From an uncultured Acidimicrobiales bacterium (GTDB taxonomy: Bacteria; Actinomycetota; Acidimicrobiia; Acidimicrobiales; SHLQ01), in assembly GCA_938015295.1 (NCBI GenBank), contig CALLQB010000028.1, positions 1 to 64,000 of the forward strand: 64,000 nt of DNA. Direction: 5' to 3'. The position numbers and the translations under genes are program-made. The notes beneath the pieces were generated by a model, which was not told where the DNA came from, searched no databases, and worked only from the letters and a program-made list of their open reading frames with translations. This document shows, one piece after another, positions 16,496-24,677 of the stretch. Positions within the stretch are counted from its first letter, which is position 1. Every line of letters begins with the position of its first letter.

Positions 16496-16767
16496 TCGCT
16501 GGCCTCTCGGTTGGCCTTCCGTCGCGCCGCGACCGCCGCACCGTCGTGATGACGGTGCGGCTTGTCAGCGTTTGGCGCAACAAAGTCGACGTCGGCGACA
16601 ATGACATGATCGCGGCGCACTAGCCACAGTCGATCGCCTTCAGCACGACGGATGTAGGTCTCTCGGGCATGCACCTCGGCGAGGGCATCGTTTGCGGCAT
16701 CGAGGGCACCGGCGTGGCGAAACTCGTCGCGGCCGTCCTTTTTCAGAAACACTTCGTAGGTATGCAT
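16492..16767 (-). CDS. paaB: 1,2-phenylacetyl-CoA epoxidase, subunit PaaB
   Basis: A 91-residue protein starting MHTYEVFLKKDGRDEFRHAG, the hallmark of PaaB, with the ETYIRRAEGDRLWLVRRDHV segment. PaaB bridges catalytic PaaAC heterodimers. I chose the ATG at 16767 because everything upstream belongs to paaD; it begins 2 bp after the paaD stop. The tail after residue 70 is His/Lys-rich. Family length is about 95. Confidence 0.93.
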   Translation of the reverse strand: MHTYEVFLKKDGRDEFRHAGALDAANDALAEVHARETYIRRAEGDRLWLVRRDHVIVADVDFVAPNADKPHRHHDGAAVAARRKANREASE

Positions 16768-16769
16768 TC

Positions 16770-17246
16770 CTAGGCCCTCATCACTTCGACGGTCTCGCCG
16801 CAGGTTGAACAGGTATTGACCGACCGACAACGGCTCGGCCCAAACATCGATTGTTCTGTTGTCGCGCTCCCGCACAGTGGACACGTTGGTGCTGATTTCC
16901 CCAGCTGCACAGCAACGGTGAAGCGATCAGCCAAAGCGGTGCGAGCCTCGCCCGAGATGCGGTTAGCTGTCCAGACTGGCGCTCGGAGCCAGTGCACCTC
17001 GACCGCATCGACTCCGACGACCTTGGCTACCGCAGCTTTGACATCAGCGGCGATCATCGACAGGGCAGGGCAGCCAGAGAAGGTAGGGATGAGCCCAACT
17101 GTCACTCGGCCGTTTGCTGATATATCGACTGTTTCGAGCAGCCCCAGCTCGACGATCGACACACCCGGATACTCCGGGTCATCAATCGATCTCACGGCCG
17201 CATGGACCTGCACGTCGAGTGATTCGGCAAGGTCGATGCCGGTCAT
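16770..17246 (-). CDS. paaD: Phenylacetyl-CoA epoxidase maturation protein PaaD
   Basis: A 158-residue protein with an N-terminal MIP18/DUF59 domain (DDPEYPGVSIVELGLLETVD, then the conserved PTFSGCPALSMI) and a C-terminal zinc ribbon with two CxxC pairs (CPLC near 129, CSTC near 149). PaaD is thought to help assemble the iron cofactor of PaaA. Its start overlaps the end of paaA by 4 bp. Placing paaD between paaA and paaB differs from the ABCDE order I know best. Confidence 0.92.
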   Translation of the reverse strand: MTGIDLAESLDVQVHAAVRSIDDPEYPGVSIVELGLLETVDISANGRVTVGLIPTFSGCPALSMIAADVKAAVAKVVGVDAVEVHWLRAPVWTANRISGEARTALADRFTVAVQLGKSAPTCPLCGSATTEQSMFGPSRCRSVNTCSTCGETVEVMRA

Positions 17247-18169
17247 GCTGGCACTGTGGCCGAGGCCTGCTCAAGGGCTTCGCGTACCCAGGCGGTGCGG
17301 TTCCAGTTGTTGGATGCCTCAGTGATGCGACGGGCCGAATCGGGGCCGCCCTGTGCGAGCGTCTTCTTCAGCGGCTCCCAATCGATTGGACCGACATCCC
17401 ACTGGTTTGTCGCCTCGTCGTAGAAGAGGTCGTCGGCAGGGATGGTGAAACCGTAGCTGTGCAGCATGGGCACGAACTTCTGCACCCAACGGTCGCGGAG
17501 CACCTCGTTGCGCTCGGATTTGATGTGCCAACGCAGCAACTTGTCGTCAGGTTTCGAATCGGGTCCGAACAGTTGCAGCGCAGGCCAAAACCATCGGTCG
17601 ATCGAATCCTGAAAGAGTTGGCGCTGCACGTCGGTGCCTTCGGCGATCCGCATCATGCGGTCTTCGCCAAGACGCATGTGGAAGCCTTCTTCGGAGATGA
17701 TGCGTTTGAGAATGCGACGATACGGACCGTACGAGCAGTTCTTAAAAACCGCCTGCTGACTGGCGAGAGCGGCGGCATCGACCAGAAAGGCGATTGCGAC
17801 CTGATCGCCCCAGGTCACCGCCTGATAATGGAAGACGTTATGAAAGCGACTCTTGCCAGCGAACAGGTCTTCGAGCATTTGCGGACGAGTCTTCACTCCC
17901 ATCGCGGCGGCGACCATATAGAGCAGATGGCCGTGGCCGATCTCGTCTTGTGTTTTGGCCAACACCGACATCTTGTGGCGAAGGCCCGGAGTTTTGGGGA
18001 TCCAGTCGCGCTCGGTCAATCCGCCCATCAATTCACTGTTGGCGTGCATTTCAATAAACGCAAAGACGGCGCGCCGGTAGTCGTCCGGCATGTCGTCGTC
18101 GGCCTCAACGATGCCGCCACCGTCAAGAAACGTCTCGAATGCATCCATCGAGTTCCAAGATCTTGGCAT
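17243..18169 (-). CDS. paaA: 1,2-phenylacetyl-CoA epoxidase, catalytic subunit PaaA
   Basis: A 308-residue diiron oxygenase subunit that epoxidises the phenylacetyl-CoA ring with O2 and electrons from a reductase (PaaE). Iron-ligand motifs are visible: EMHANSELMG, then AKTQDEIGHGHLLY (DExxH), and later SEEGFHMRLGEDRMM (ExxH). I start at the ATG at 18169 (MPRSWNSMDAFETFL) because the length then equals the family's usual 309 or so; the reading to 18220 adds a hydrophobic leader that a cytoplasmic enzyme would not have. First gene of the operon A-D-B-C, with a 9-bp inverted repeat just upstream. No paaE is present in this window. Confidence 0.93.
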   Translation of the reverse strand: MPRSWNSMDAFETFLDGGGIVEADDDMPDDYRRAVFAFIEMHANSELMGGLTERDWIPKTPGLRHKMSVLAKTQDEIGHGHLLYMVAAAMGVKTRPQMLEDLFAGKSRFHNVFHYQAVTWGDQVAIAFLVDAAALASQQAVFKNCSYGPYRRILKRIISEEGFHMRLGEDRMMRIAEGTDVQRQLFQDSIDRWFWPALQLFGPDSKPDDKLLRWHIKSERNEVLRDRWVQKFVPMLHSYGFTIPADDLFYDEATNQWDVGPIDWEPLKKTLAQGGPDSARRITEASNNWNRTAWVREALEQASATVPA

Positions 18170-18185
18170 ACAACTACCCCACAAA

Positions 18186-18229
18186 CATGATACAACAAAC
18201 AACACCCAGCGCGTAGTCAATGTATCATG
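18186..18229. promoter_or_regulatory. Long inverted repeat in the paaA promoter region
   Basis: CATGATACA (18186-18194) and TGTATCATG (18221-18229) are perfect 9-bp inverted arms separated by 26 bp, starting 17 bp upstream of the paaA ATG. The arms are AT-rich in an otherwise GC-rich strip and could be two half-sites of a regulator or the ends of a looped operator. No paa regulator gene is adjacent. Confidence 0.5.
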
Positions 18230-18311
18230 TCTGGCGTTGTTCGCCTCGACGACCGACTAGCTGCCAGCCTGCCAAAGCGATGTCTGGAGACTACGACTAG
18301 TTTCGGGCACC

Positions 18312-19343
18312 ATGTTGTTTGCAGATCTCGAAGAAGCGTGCGGCGTCGAACCAGGCCGAATTTGCCGGTTTGTGTTCGACCAAACCGACTCTGACGCCCT
18401 CGCCGTGCTTGCCGACGTCGTCCTCGCCCGAGCACTTCGCATCCTGATGATCCTTGTGGTCGCCTACCTGATCAATCGCTTGCTTCGTGGAACCATCGCA
18501 GCCTTTGGCGAACGCCTTGTTGACCAACACTCTCGCCACATGCGCCAGACGCCCCGGTCATCGGCACGACAAAAGACCCTCGTAGCGATCCTCGGTTCGG
18601 CTGCCTCAATCATCATCTGGACCATCGTGGGCCTGCTCGTCCTCGGCGAGTTCGACATCAGCATCGCACCTCTTCTGGCTGGCGCCGGTGTCGTCGGCGT
18701 TGCCTTGGGATTCGGGGCGCAATCGATCGTGGCCGACTTTCTTTCGGGCTTTTTCATGCTTGCCGAGGACCAGTTCGGCGTTGGCGACGTGATCGACGTC
18801 GGCGAGGTCTCCGGAACGGTCGAAGACGTCTCATTGCGCACCACAACGCTGCGCGACGTGCAGGGCAATGTGTGGCATGTGCCCAACTCCGAGATCCGAC
18901 GAGTCGCCAACATGTCGCAACTTTGGTCGCGAGCGGTGCTCGACATCGAGGTGGCCTACGACACCGACATCCGGCGGGCCGAGGGCGTCATTCAACGGGT
19001 GGCAGACGACCTCTGGAACGACGAATCCTTCAAGCTTGGCGACATCGTCGACCCTCCCGAAGTGTGGGGCGTCGAACGACTCGGAGCAGATGGGGTGTCC
19101 ATTCGACTTGTTGTCAAAACCGATCCAGCCGACCAGTTCATGGTCGCCAGAGAGTTACGCCTGCGGATCAAAGAAGCATTCGATGAAGCCCAGATCGAGA
19201 TTCCTTTCCCCCAGCGCACCATCTGGATCCGCCAGGACAACCCCATCCCGCGAGACGAACGCACCCCTGTACCCACCGCGAAGATCCGTTTACCAAAGGC
19301 CGACGACACCTCACAGTTGCCGCTACGAACCGACAAGGGTTAG
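18312..19343 (+). CDS. Small-conductance mechanosensitive channel, MscS family
   Basis: A 343-residue membrane protein. TM helices lie at about 36-58 and 95-115, and the pore-lining TM3 at about 118-150 (APLLAGAGVVGVALGFGAQSIVADFLSG) is Gly/Ala-rich as in MscS. The cytoplasmic beta domain follows (DVIDVGEVSGTVEDVSLRTTTLRD, then VWHVPNSEIRRVANMS) and an alpha/beta vestibule to about 310. The last 35 residues are disordered. It opens under membrane tension and releases solutes on hypo-osmotic shock. It diverges from paaA and is likely monocistronic. Confidence 0.92.
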   Translation: MLFADLEEACGVEPGRICRFVFDQTDSDALAVLADVVLARALRILMILVVAYLINRLLRGTIAAFGERLVDQHSRHMRQTPRSSARQKTLVAILGSAASIIIWTIVGLLVLGEFDISIAPLLAGAGVVGVALGFGAQSIVADFLSGFFMLAEDQFGVGDVIDVGEVSGTVEDVSLRTTTLRDVQGNVWHVPNSEIRRVANMSQLWSRAVLDIEVAYDTDIRRAEGVIQRVADDLWNDESFKLGDIVDPPEVWGVERLGADGVSIRLVVKTDPADQFMVARELRLRIKEAFDEAQIEIPFPQRTIWIRQDNPIPRDERTPVPTAKIRLPKADDTSQLPLRTDKG

Positions 19344-19408
19344 CCACACCTACCAGCTCGACACCTGCCGATTGGCTCCACCCCTCGCGCACCAGCTAGC
19401 ACAAGGCC

Positions 19409-20071
19409 ATGTCGATCTTGCCACCCGAAGATTCCCTCGAGCTCATCCACACCCGAACCTACGAAACACGGGTCTACCTGGTCGACGGAAACACCATGCT
19501 TGCCCGGGCCGCCGTGCAAGACGTCAAACCACCGAATCTCTATATCAAAGACGATCCGTTACCACTCGAGATTCACCAAATGCAGATGTTCATGAGGGTC
19601 CAGATGCCGACGCTCGAAATTCTCGACGCGGGCGTCGACTTCGAAACGCACCCTCATTCCGCCTGCCCAAGCATCGCCGTGCACTACAAAGAACTCATCG
19701 GTCTCAGCGTGGCCCGAGGTTTCACTCACAAAATTCGTGAGCTCTTCGGCGGGCCACGTGGCTGCACCCACACCACAGCGCTACTTCAGGCAATGGCGCC
19801 AGCAGTCGTACAGGCAACCTGGTCAATGGCACTTCGAAGCAGCCTCGAATCATCCTCAAGCGAAGCCGACAAAGCCAGCGCCGAAGAAGCACACAAACAA
19901 CGAATCGCCGGCAATCTCAACACCTGTCATGTGTGGGCCGAGGACGGCGAACACGTGCAACTGATCCGCACAGGCGGCCAATCCGAGACCATGATTCCGA
20001 TCGCGATCAGACTTGCCGAGCTAGGACGCTCTGAAGACGAATGGCGCGAACGGTTCACGTCCGGCGACTAA
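19409..20071 (+). CDS. DUF2889-family protein
   Basis: A 220-residue cytoplasmic protein. The conserved segment REL-FGGPRGCTHTTALLQAM near residues 110-128 with its CTH motif is what I associate with DUF2889, along with the N-terminal TRTYETRVYLVDGNTMLARAAVQD (a short beta-rich entry). No catalytic function is established to my knowledge. DUF2889 genes are often found beside CoA-metabolism genes, and a CoA-transferase gene converges here. The start at 19409 has a weak AAGG four bases upstream. Confidence 0.7.
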   Translation: MSILPPEDSLELIHTRTYETRVYLVDGNTMLARAAVQDVKPPNLYIKDDPLPLEIHQMQMFMRVQMPTLEILDAGVDFETHPHSACPSIAVHYKELIGLSVARGFTHKIRELFGGPRGCTHTTALLQAMAPAVVQATWSMALRSSLESSSSEADKASAEEAHKQRIAGNLNTCHVWAEDGEHVQLIRTGGQSETMIPIAIRLAELGRSEDEWRERFTSGD

Positions 20072-20075
20072 CGCC

Positions 20076-21155
20076 CTAACGGGCAGGCGCGCCATGGCCG
20101 CTCGTCGCAACCCGTTCCCCGTCGAAGAACGCCGGAAAACGAGGCCGCAAATAGGGCCCCAAGGCGGGATCGACCACCTGCTCATAGGTGTTGTTGTGTG
20201 CGACCTGAGCGTCGGCCATATGTTCGGCGAATGTGAGCACCGCAGTAGCCGGCACATCGGCCTGGCGAAACAGGTCTTCCCACTCAGCGGTCGGCTTCGT
20301 CAATAACACCGGACCAACGACATCGGCGAACGATTGCCACATGGCAGCGCTGCCGGCCGCAAGAATCCCATCCCATGCATCGGCACGACCTACGACGGCG
20401 AGCGCGGAACGAAGTTGACGTCCGCTCACCGGCGCCATGATGAGCCATGAGTCGAGTGTGGGCAGCGGCTCAGCAGGGTCGAGTTTGCGCGCCACCATCA
20501 GATCGGGCTCTTCATCAGCGAGGCGATGACCACCGGTGACGTCGGCGCCAAAGAAGTACGCAGCGACATCGATCATCGGCACATCACATATTGCACCTTT
20601 GCCCGTTGCCGAGCGGGCGACGAGTGCCGACGTTGCGGTCTGAGCAGCCATCATCGCCGAGACCTTGTCGGCGACAAGGTTGTTGGCGCCGCGAGGAGCA
20701 TTGTCGTCGATGCGCATCGCCCCCGACCTCGCCATGATGACCGAGTCGTACGCTGGCATGTCGGCGCTAGGACCATCGGGGCCGTAGCCAGAAACCCGGA
20801 CCCAAATGAGCGACGGGAACCGTTCGCGTACCACCTCGGCGGTGAGCCCAATGGCCGAAGCCACACTCGGACGCCAGTTTGAAATGAACACGTCAGCGTC
20901 GCGCAACAAGTCGAGAAGTTCCGCGAACCCATCGGGGCTCTTGAGATCGATAACCTGCTTGCGCTTGTTCTGGTTCGCCGCACGAAACAGCATTGAAGCG
21001 TCGCCCCGCAACTCGCCAAACTTGCGGTAAGGGTCGCCCTTCGGCGGTTCGATCTTCAAGACATCGGCGCCGAGGTCGGCGAGCATCGTGGCGGCAAAAG
21101 GGCCCGAAACGTAGCTTGCGGCCTCAACAACGCGGATTCCTGCAAGAGGGCTCAT
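20076..21155 (-). CDS. Family III CoA-transferase (CaiB/BaiF)
   Basis: A 359-residue enzyme. The N-terminus GIRVVEAASYVSGPFAATMLADLGADVLKIEPPKGD and GADPYRKFG-type region are typical of family III, followed by RKQVIDLKSPDGFAELLDLLRDADVFISNWRP and the SGYGPDGPSADMPAYD segment. It transfers CoA between a CoA ester and a free acid. It is shorter than the usual 380-430 residues, the central region being condensed. The substrate is unknown; neighbours include the paa genes and the lipid enzymes. It is convergent with the DUF2889 gene with a 4-bp gap. Confidence 0.88.
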   Translation of the reverse strand: MSPLAGIRVVEAASYVSGPFAATMLADLGADVLKIEPPKGDPYRKFGELRGDASMLFRAANQNKRKQVIDLKSPDGFAELLDLLRDADVFISNWRPSVASAIGLTAEVVRERFPSLIWVRVSGYGPDGPSADMPAYDSVIMARSGAMRIDDNAPRGANNLVADKVSAMMAAQTATSALVARSATGKGAICDVPMIDVAAYFFGADVTGGHRLADEEPDLMVARKLDPAEPLPTLDSWLIMAPVSGRQLRSALAVVGRADAWDGILAAGSAAMWQSFADVVGPVLLTKPTAEWEDLFRQADVPATAVLTFAEHMADAQVAHNNTYEQVVDPALGPYLRPRFPAFFDGERVATSGHGAPAR

Positions 21156-21180
21156 AGACAGGCAGTGTTGCCGAGGAGGA

Positions 21181-21708
21181 CTATTCGCTCAACTTCGCTG
21201 CGGTGATTTGGAACAGCTCCGCCAACGCAACCCGGTCGACCTTAGAGTCGTAGACGTCATCGCGGAGCGAATCGATGTCGGTCGACAAGTCAGACCGAGC
21301 GGCGGCAACGATCGACGAGATATTACCGCTAAGGCTTTCGACAGCGGCGTCGACCCGGTTGTCGGTGAGGTCGAGTTCGCCTTTCAACGCCTGCATCGAC
21401 TCGGCGTTCTTTTGCGCATCGGCAGTAACCCGGTCGCCCAGGTTGGCGAGTGCTTTCTCGCGTGTCTTGGTTTCGGAGGTGAGCTTCTTGTCGACCGCTT
21501 TGAACTCGTCGCGCATTTCTGTACGCAGATCGTCGATCACGCCGAGCAGCGCCTGCTCGAGTGTGTCGAGACGCTCCGCGGTGCGCCGGGCATGTTGCCC
21601 CAAAAGGAGATCCTGGATACGACCAAGGTCATCGTCGGCAAAAGCGACCATGCCGTTGCTCGTTGCGTTGTCTTCGGCGACGCCGGTGGTTGTTCCGTCT
21701 TCAGCCAT
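21181..21708 (-). CDS. Coiled-coil protein beside the Ras-like GTPase island
   Basis: A 175-residue protein not assignable to a family by eye. After an acidic Thr/Asn-rich N-terminus it has LGRIQDLLLGQHARRTAERL and then heptad-rich alpha helix to the end (TLEQALLGVIDDLRTEMRDE, then KKLTSETKTREKALANLGDR). No signal peptide or TM helix. Its opening resembles the short leader IQDLLLG/LRSLLL seen in the putative GTPase partner at 23760, suggesting a shared binding element. It is divergent from the histidine kinase at 22056 and probably belongs functionally to this island. Confidence 0.75.
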   Translation of the reverse strand: MAEDGTTTGVAEDNATSNGMVAFADDDLGRIQDLLLGQHARRTAERLDTLEQALLGVIDDLRTEMRDEFKAVDKKLTSETKTREKALANLGDRVTADAQKNAESMQALKGELDLTDNRVDAAVESLSGNISSIVAAARSDLSTDIDSLRDDVYDSKVDRVALAELFQITAAKLSE

Positions 21709-22055
21709 GCTGCATAACTCCGTTCGACGAACTGCTCTACTATCTCAATCACTAATCTCAATCACTGCTATCTCAACCAGTCCGACGAAAGCGCTCCCTT
21801 TTCGAACAGGTTCTGTGAGGCTAACCCAACGAGCCGCGTCGCCAGAGATCAGCGCTGCCAATATTGGGGTCTTTTGCCGCTGACCCTTTAGCCACTTGTG
21901 GCGATGGCGATACTGTTTGGGTAGAGCGATTTCGTTCTCGGGACAGTCCGACCATTCTGTTTCGAGTGCGTGATCCCTGTGGGTAGGTAGCAGCACGATA
22001 CCCGCCATTGTGCTGCTGCCGCCCACAACTTTCTTACCGGGTCCCAGGAGATCTC
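21709..22055. other. 347-bp divergent intergenic region with repeats
   Basis: No convincing gene. The region has lower GC than its neighbours. It holds two ATCTCAATCACT direct repeats (21742-21753, 21755-21766) plus a partial third at 21770, and a perfect 8-bp inverted repeat AGCAGCAC/GTGCTGCT (21989-21996 and 22010-22017). The stem-loop is 39 bases upstream of the kinase ATG; a GGAG ribosome site lies 6 bases before that ATG. Promoters for both divergent genes must lie here. A minus-strand reading frame of 87 codons (22008-21745) exists, but its third positions are only about 53% GC, so I do not call it. Confidence 0.6.
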
Positions 22056-23192
22056 ATGGCAGATCCTTCGATGATGCAAGACATCGTCGAACTGCTCCGA
22101 GGGGCAACCGGAGCGCACTTTGCACAGTTGGTGCTCGCTAGCGACCTGTCGGTCGCGGTGCGCGCTGGCGAGCCCACAAACTGGCTCGAGACTGGCGCCA
22201 CCGCGTCGGTGTTTCCCGAAGCGCACCTCAAGAACGATGTAGCACCCAACAGCACAACCGCCCCGTGGGTACAAAGCTATGCGACCATGCCAGTCACCGG
22301 AACTTCCGCCGAACCGGGTTACCTCGTACTAGCGAGCAGGGACGCGAACGGTGCGTCTGTCGACTGGTTCCGGCCTCTCGCGAGCGCAGCGGCGCTCATC
22401 GAAGATCGCTTGGACAGGTTGGCTGAACATCGCCGCATCGACCAGATGGCGCAGCTCCTTCGAAGTAACCAAGAGCGCCTACACGCAACCGAGGCGCAAC
22501 TGAGGGTCGCCAACGGTGAACTCGAGCAGTTTGCGTACATCGCAGCCCACGAACTCGTCGCCCCGCTTCGTGCCGTCGCGGTCTACGCCGAGGTGCTCGA
22601 AGAATTGACCAAGTCAGCAAACGACGACATCGCCGAAACGTCAAAAGCATGCGCCCGCGAGATCCGCGATGGCGTTGCGTTGATGAACCAACAGGTGAAA
22701 TACCTTCTGGAGCTGTCACAAGGCGCATCCGATGCGACCGACATCGAACCCATCGATCTCACCGACGTCGTACAACGGACCGTCGACACCCTTGCACCGG
22801 CGCTCGAAGAAGCTGCAGCAGTCGTCAACATCGGCGAACTCGCCGTAGTCCACGGGCGGCAGATTCCGCTGCAGAGCGTCTTCGCGAACCTTCTTTCCAA
22901 TGCGGTCCGCTATCGCCACCCCCATCGTCCACTGGTCCTCGATATCCGCTCGGAAGCGGTCGACGACCACGTGATCGTTACCGTCTCGGACTCGGGCGTC
23001 GGTGTTGCCGAAAGCGACCGGCAACGAATCTTCCAGCTCTTTGAGCGCGCATCCACCGACCCAGCAGGCTCCGGAATCGGGCTCGCTCTCAGCAGGCGAA
23101 TTATCGAGTCGTTCGGCGGCGAGATTGGCGTGCACCCAGCGAGTGACGCCGGGGCAAGCTTTTGGATTCGGCTCCCGCGGCTGTCCCGGTAG
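22056..23192 (+). CDS. Soluble sensor histidine kinase
   Basis: A 378-residue kinase without TM helices. The first ~100 residues look GAF-like (ELLRGATGAHFAQLVLASDL). Residues about 130-200 are a coiled dimerisation domain with the phospho-acceptor in FAYIAAHELVAPLRAVAVYA (HE rather than the usual HD). The ATPase domain follows, with N-box FANLLSNAVRYRHPHRP, G1 DSGVGV and G2 GSGIGLALSRRI. It resembles phytochrome-class kinases. Start ATG 22056 has GGAG six bases before it; the frame is open further upstream but that stretch lacks such a site. Neighbouring GTPase and NarL-type regulator suggest partners, but no cognate receiver is directly downstream. Confidence 0.88.
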   Translation: MADPSMMQDIVELLRGATGAHFAQLVLASDLSVAVRAGEPTNWLETGATASVFPEAHLKNDVAPNSTTAPWVQSYATMPVTGTSAEPGYLVLASRDANGASVDWFRPLASAAALIEDRLDRLAEHRRIDQMAQLLRSNQERLHATEAQLRVANGELEQFAYIAAHELVAPLRAVAVYAEVLEELTKSANDDIAETSKACAREIRDGVALMNQQVKYLLELSQGASDATDIEPIDLTDVVQRTVDTLAPALEEAAAVVNIGELAVVHGRQIPLQSVFANLLSNAVRYRHPHRPLVLDIRSEAVDDHVIVTVSDSGVGVAESDRQRIFQLFERASTDPAGSGIGLALSRRIIESFGGEIGVHPASDAGASFWIRLPRLSR

Positions 23193-23218
23193 CCAGAACA
23201 GCGCGACGAAATTCTGAC

Positions 23219-23737
23219 TTAGGGATTCGCTACGGCCCGCGCAAGGTGTGCGAACGCATCGGCGACGCCATCGCCGGTCTTTGCACTCGAGCGCAACCTC
23301 ATACCCACATCGAGCGCCTGGGCGGCAGGATCGACCAGCGCCCAGTCGATGTCAAGGTCGGCCTTGTTTGCCACCGCGAGTTGCACGGCCTTTGGCGATG
23401 CTTGGCGAACCTTCTGCCCAAGCGAGGCCGCCGTTTCGATCGTTTCAGGACGCGAGGCATCAAACACAAGAAGCGCAGCGGTTGCTCCACGAAGGTACGA
23501 CTCGGGGACCGACAGGCCCTCGGTTTCGCCGTGGATATCCCACAAGAGCATGGTGACGACCCCACCGGGAACCGCCACGGTCTTTCGGTCGACTTTCACA
23601 CCCAACGTTGAATGGTGTTCATCAGAAAACACGCTGTGCACGAAACGTCGAACGAGGCTGGTCTTGCCAACCGCTGGCGCCCCGAGCATGACTACCTTCG
23701 CCCGAAACAACGACCCTCCAGAACCATCGCTGCTCAT
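23219..23737 (-). CDS. Ras-like small GTPase
   Basis: A 172-residue GTPase with every G-box visible: G1 GAPAVGKTS near 18-26, G2 threonine in HHSTLGVKV, G3 WDIHG, G4 NKAD, G5 SSAKT. The residue after the G3 glycine is Glu, where Ras/Rab proteins have the catalytic Gln. I chose the ATG at 23737 (GAGGG upstream); an alternative ATG at 23788 adds a 17-residue leader. Bacterial Ras-like GTPases act as switches in polarity, motility and envelope processes. It is convergent with the histidine kinase and lies 22 bp after the stop of the membrane-anchored partner gene, in the same orientation. Confidence 0.85.
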   Translation of the reverse strand: MSSDGSGGSLFRAKVVMLGAPAVGKTSLVRRFVHSVFSDEHHSTLGVKVDRKTVAVPGGVVTMLLWDIHGETEGLSVPESYLRGATAALLVFDASRPETIETAASLGQKVRQASPKAVQLAVANKADLDIDWALVDPAAQALDVGMRLRSSAKTGDGVADAFAHLARAVANP

Positions 23738-23759
23738 ACTGCCCTCATCTCGTACATCC

Positions 23760-24611
23760 TCATAAAATGATGACCAACACAACGACAATGATCGCGATAA
23801 GCAGTAGAGCAGCCGCTACCAGCGGACCATACCTCTTCGCGACAGACGCCTTGGCGTTGTGGTACAGCTGCAGAAGTTCTGGTTCGGTCGGCGCAAAGGG
23901 GCCAACATCGCCGTTGAAGGCTTCGAGGTGTTCGGCGTACTCGACGTGGAGCTCTTCGAGATACGCGGTGGCCTGCGTGCGGTAGTTGTCGGTGGCGATG
24001 CCGTTGACCACCGAGGCAAGAACCGCGTCGGGGCCCCACTCGACCAGCACCGATGTGTCACCAACCCGTAGGTCTTGCAGGCCGTCGTGATCAGGCTTGT
24101 CGAAAGCATCCTGCACGAACATTCGAACGGCGTCGAGCATGCCCGATACGACATCGGCGTCGTCGAGTCGGGCTTTGTCGCTGGCGGCAGCGGCCAAAAG
24201 CACACCGGATTCGCGGTGGATCAGCATGACCTGATCGACCCGGAATGTTCGACCCGAAGTCGCGGAGTCGAGCGAGAACAGGCTCGCTATCGACTTGCGG
24301 ATCGCGGGGCCAATCACCGGGTACAACGCCTCAGCAAGCACGGTGCTGTCGCCGAACGCTGACTCGCGGACAGCGTGCTCGACGTCGGGCCGCAAAGCCG
24401 AACCGAGGGCGCCCGATGGTCGGCCGACTGCGTCGCCAGCAGCGACCGCATCGACCAATACACTGCCGACCGACTCTGCGAGCACCTCAGGCGGCGTTAG
24501 CAGCTCCTCAAGCTTTTCGACGCGAGCGCGCAACTCGACCAGCTCTTCGCGCTCGGAACGCAGCAGAACTGAGCGCACCTCTTCGAGTTGCTCGTCGTGA
24601 ATGTCAGTCAT
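23760..24611 (-). CDS. Membrane-anchored protein, putative partner of the Ras-like GTPase
   Basis: A 283-residue protein. Residues 1-40 are coiled-coil, 40-115 helical with AEALYPVIGPAIRKSIASLF near 96-115, and 125-235 a mixed fold with VDQVMLIHRESGVLLAAAAS, DADVVSGMLDAVRMFVQDAF and LVEWGPDAVLASVVNG. This series matches, from memory, the N-terminal region of a family of bacterial OmpA-domain proteins whose genes lie beside Ras-like GTPase genes. Here the OmpA domain is missing and the protein ends in a single TM helix (260-283) rich in Ile/Val, so it is a tail anchor with a cytoplasmic body. It probably binds the GTPase at 23219, an inference. Confidence 0.7.
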   Translation of the reverse strand: MTDIHDEQLEEVRSVLLRSEREELVELRARVEKLEELLTPPEVLAESVGSVLVDAVAAGDAVGRPSGALGSALRPDVEHAVRESAFGDSTVLAEALYPVIGPAIRKSIASLFSLDSATSGRTFRVDQVMLIHRESGVLLAAAASDKARLDDADVVSGMLDAVRMFVQDAFDKPDHDGLQDLRVGDTSVLVEWGPDAVLASVVNGIATDNYRTQATAYLEELHVEYAEHLEAFNGDVGPFAPTEPELLQLYHNAKASVAKRYGPLVAAALLLIAIIVVVLVIIL

Positions 24612-24677
24612 GTCACCTGCGATCGTAGACCGTTGACGGCACTGCAGGTTGCAATGGCCACAGTTCGTCGCCGAGCG

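Noticed and set aside
16768-16884. Longer start for paaB (39 extra residues)
   Set aside because: The extension lies wholly inside paaD, and the family begins at MHTYEVF.
21745-22008. 87-codon minus-strand frame starting MAGIVLLPTHRDHALETEW
   Set aside because: Third-position GC is about 53%, near background, it lacks a ribosome site, and it occupies the divergent promoter region. Not excluded, only unsupported.
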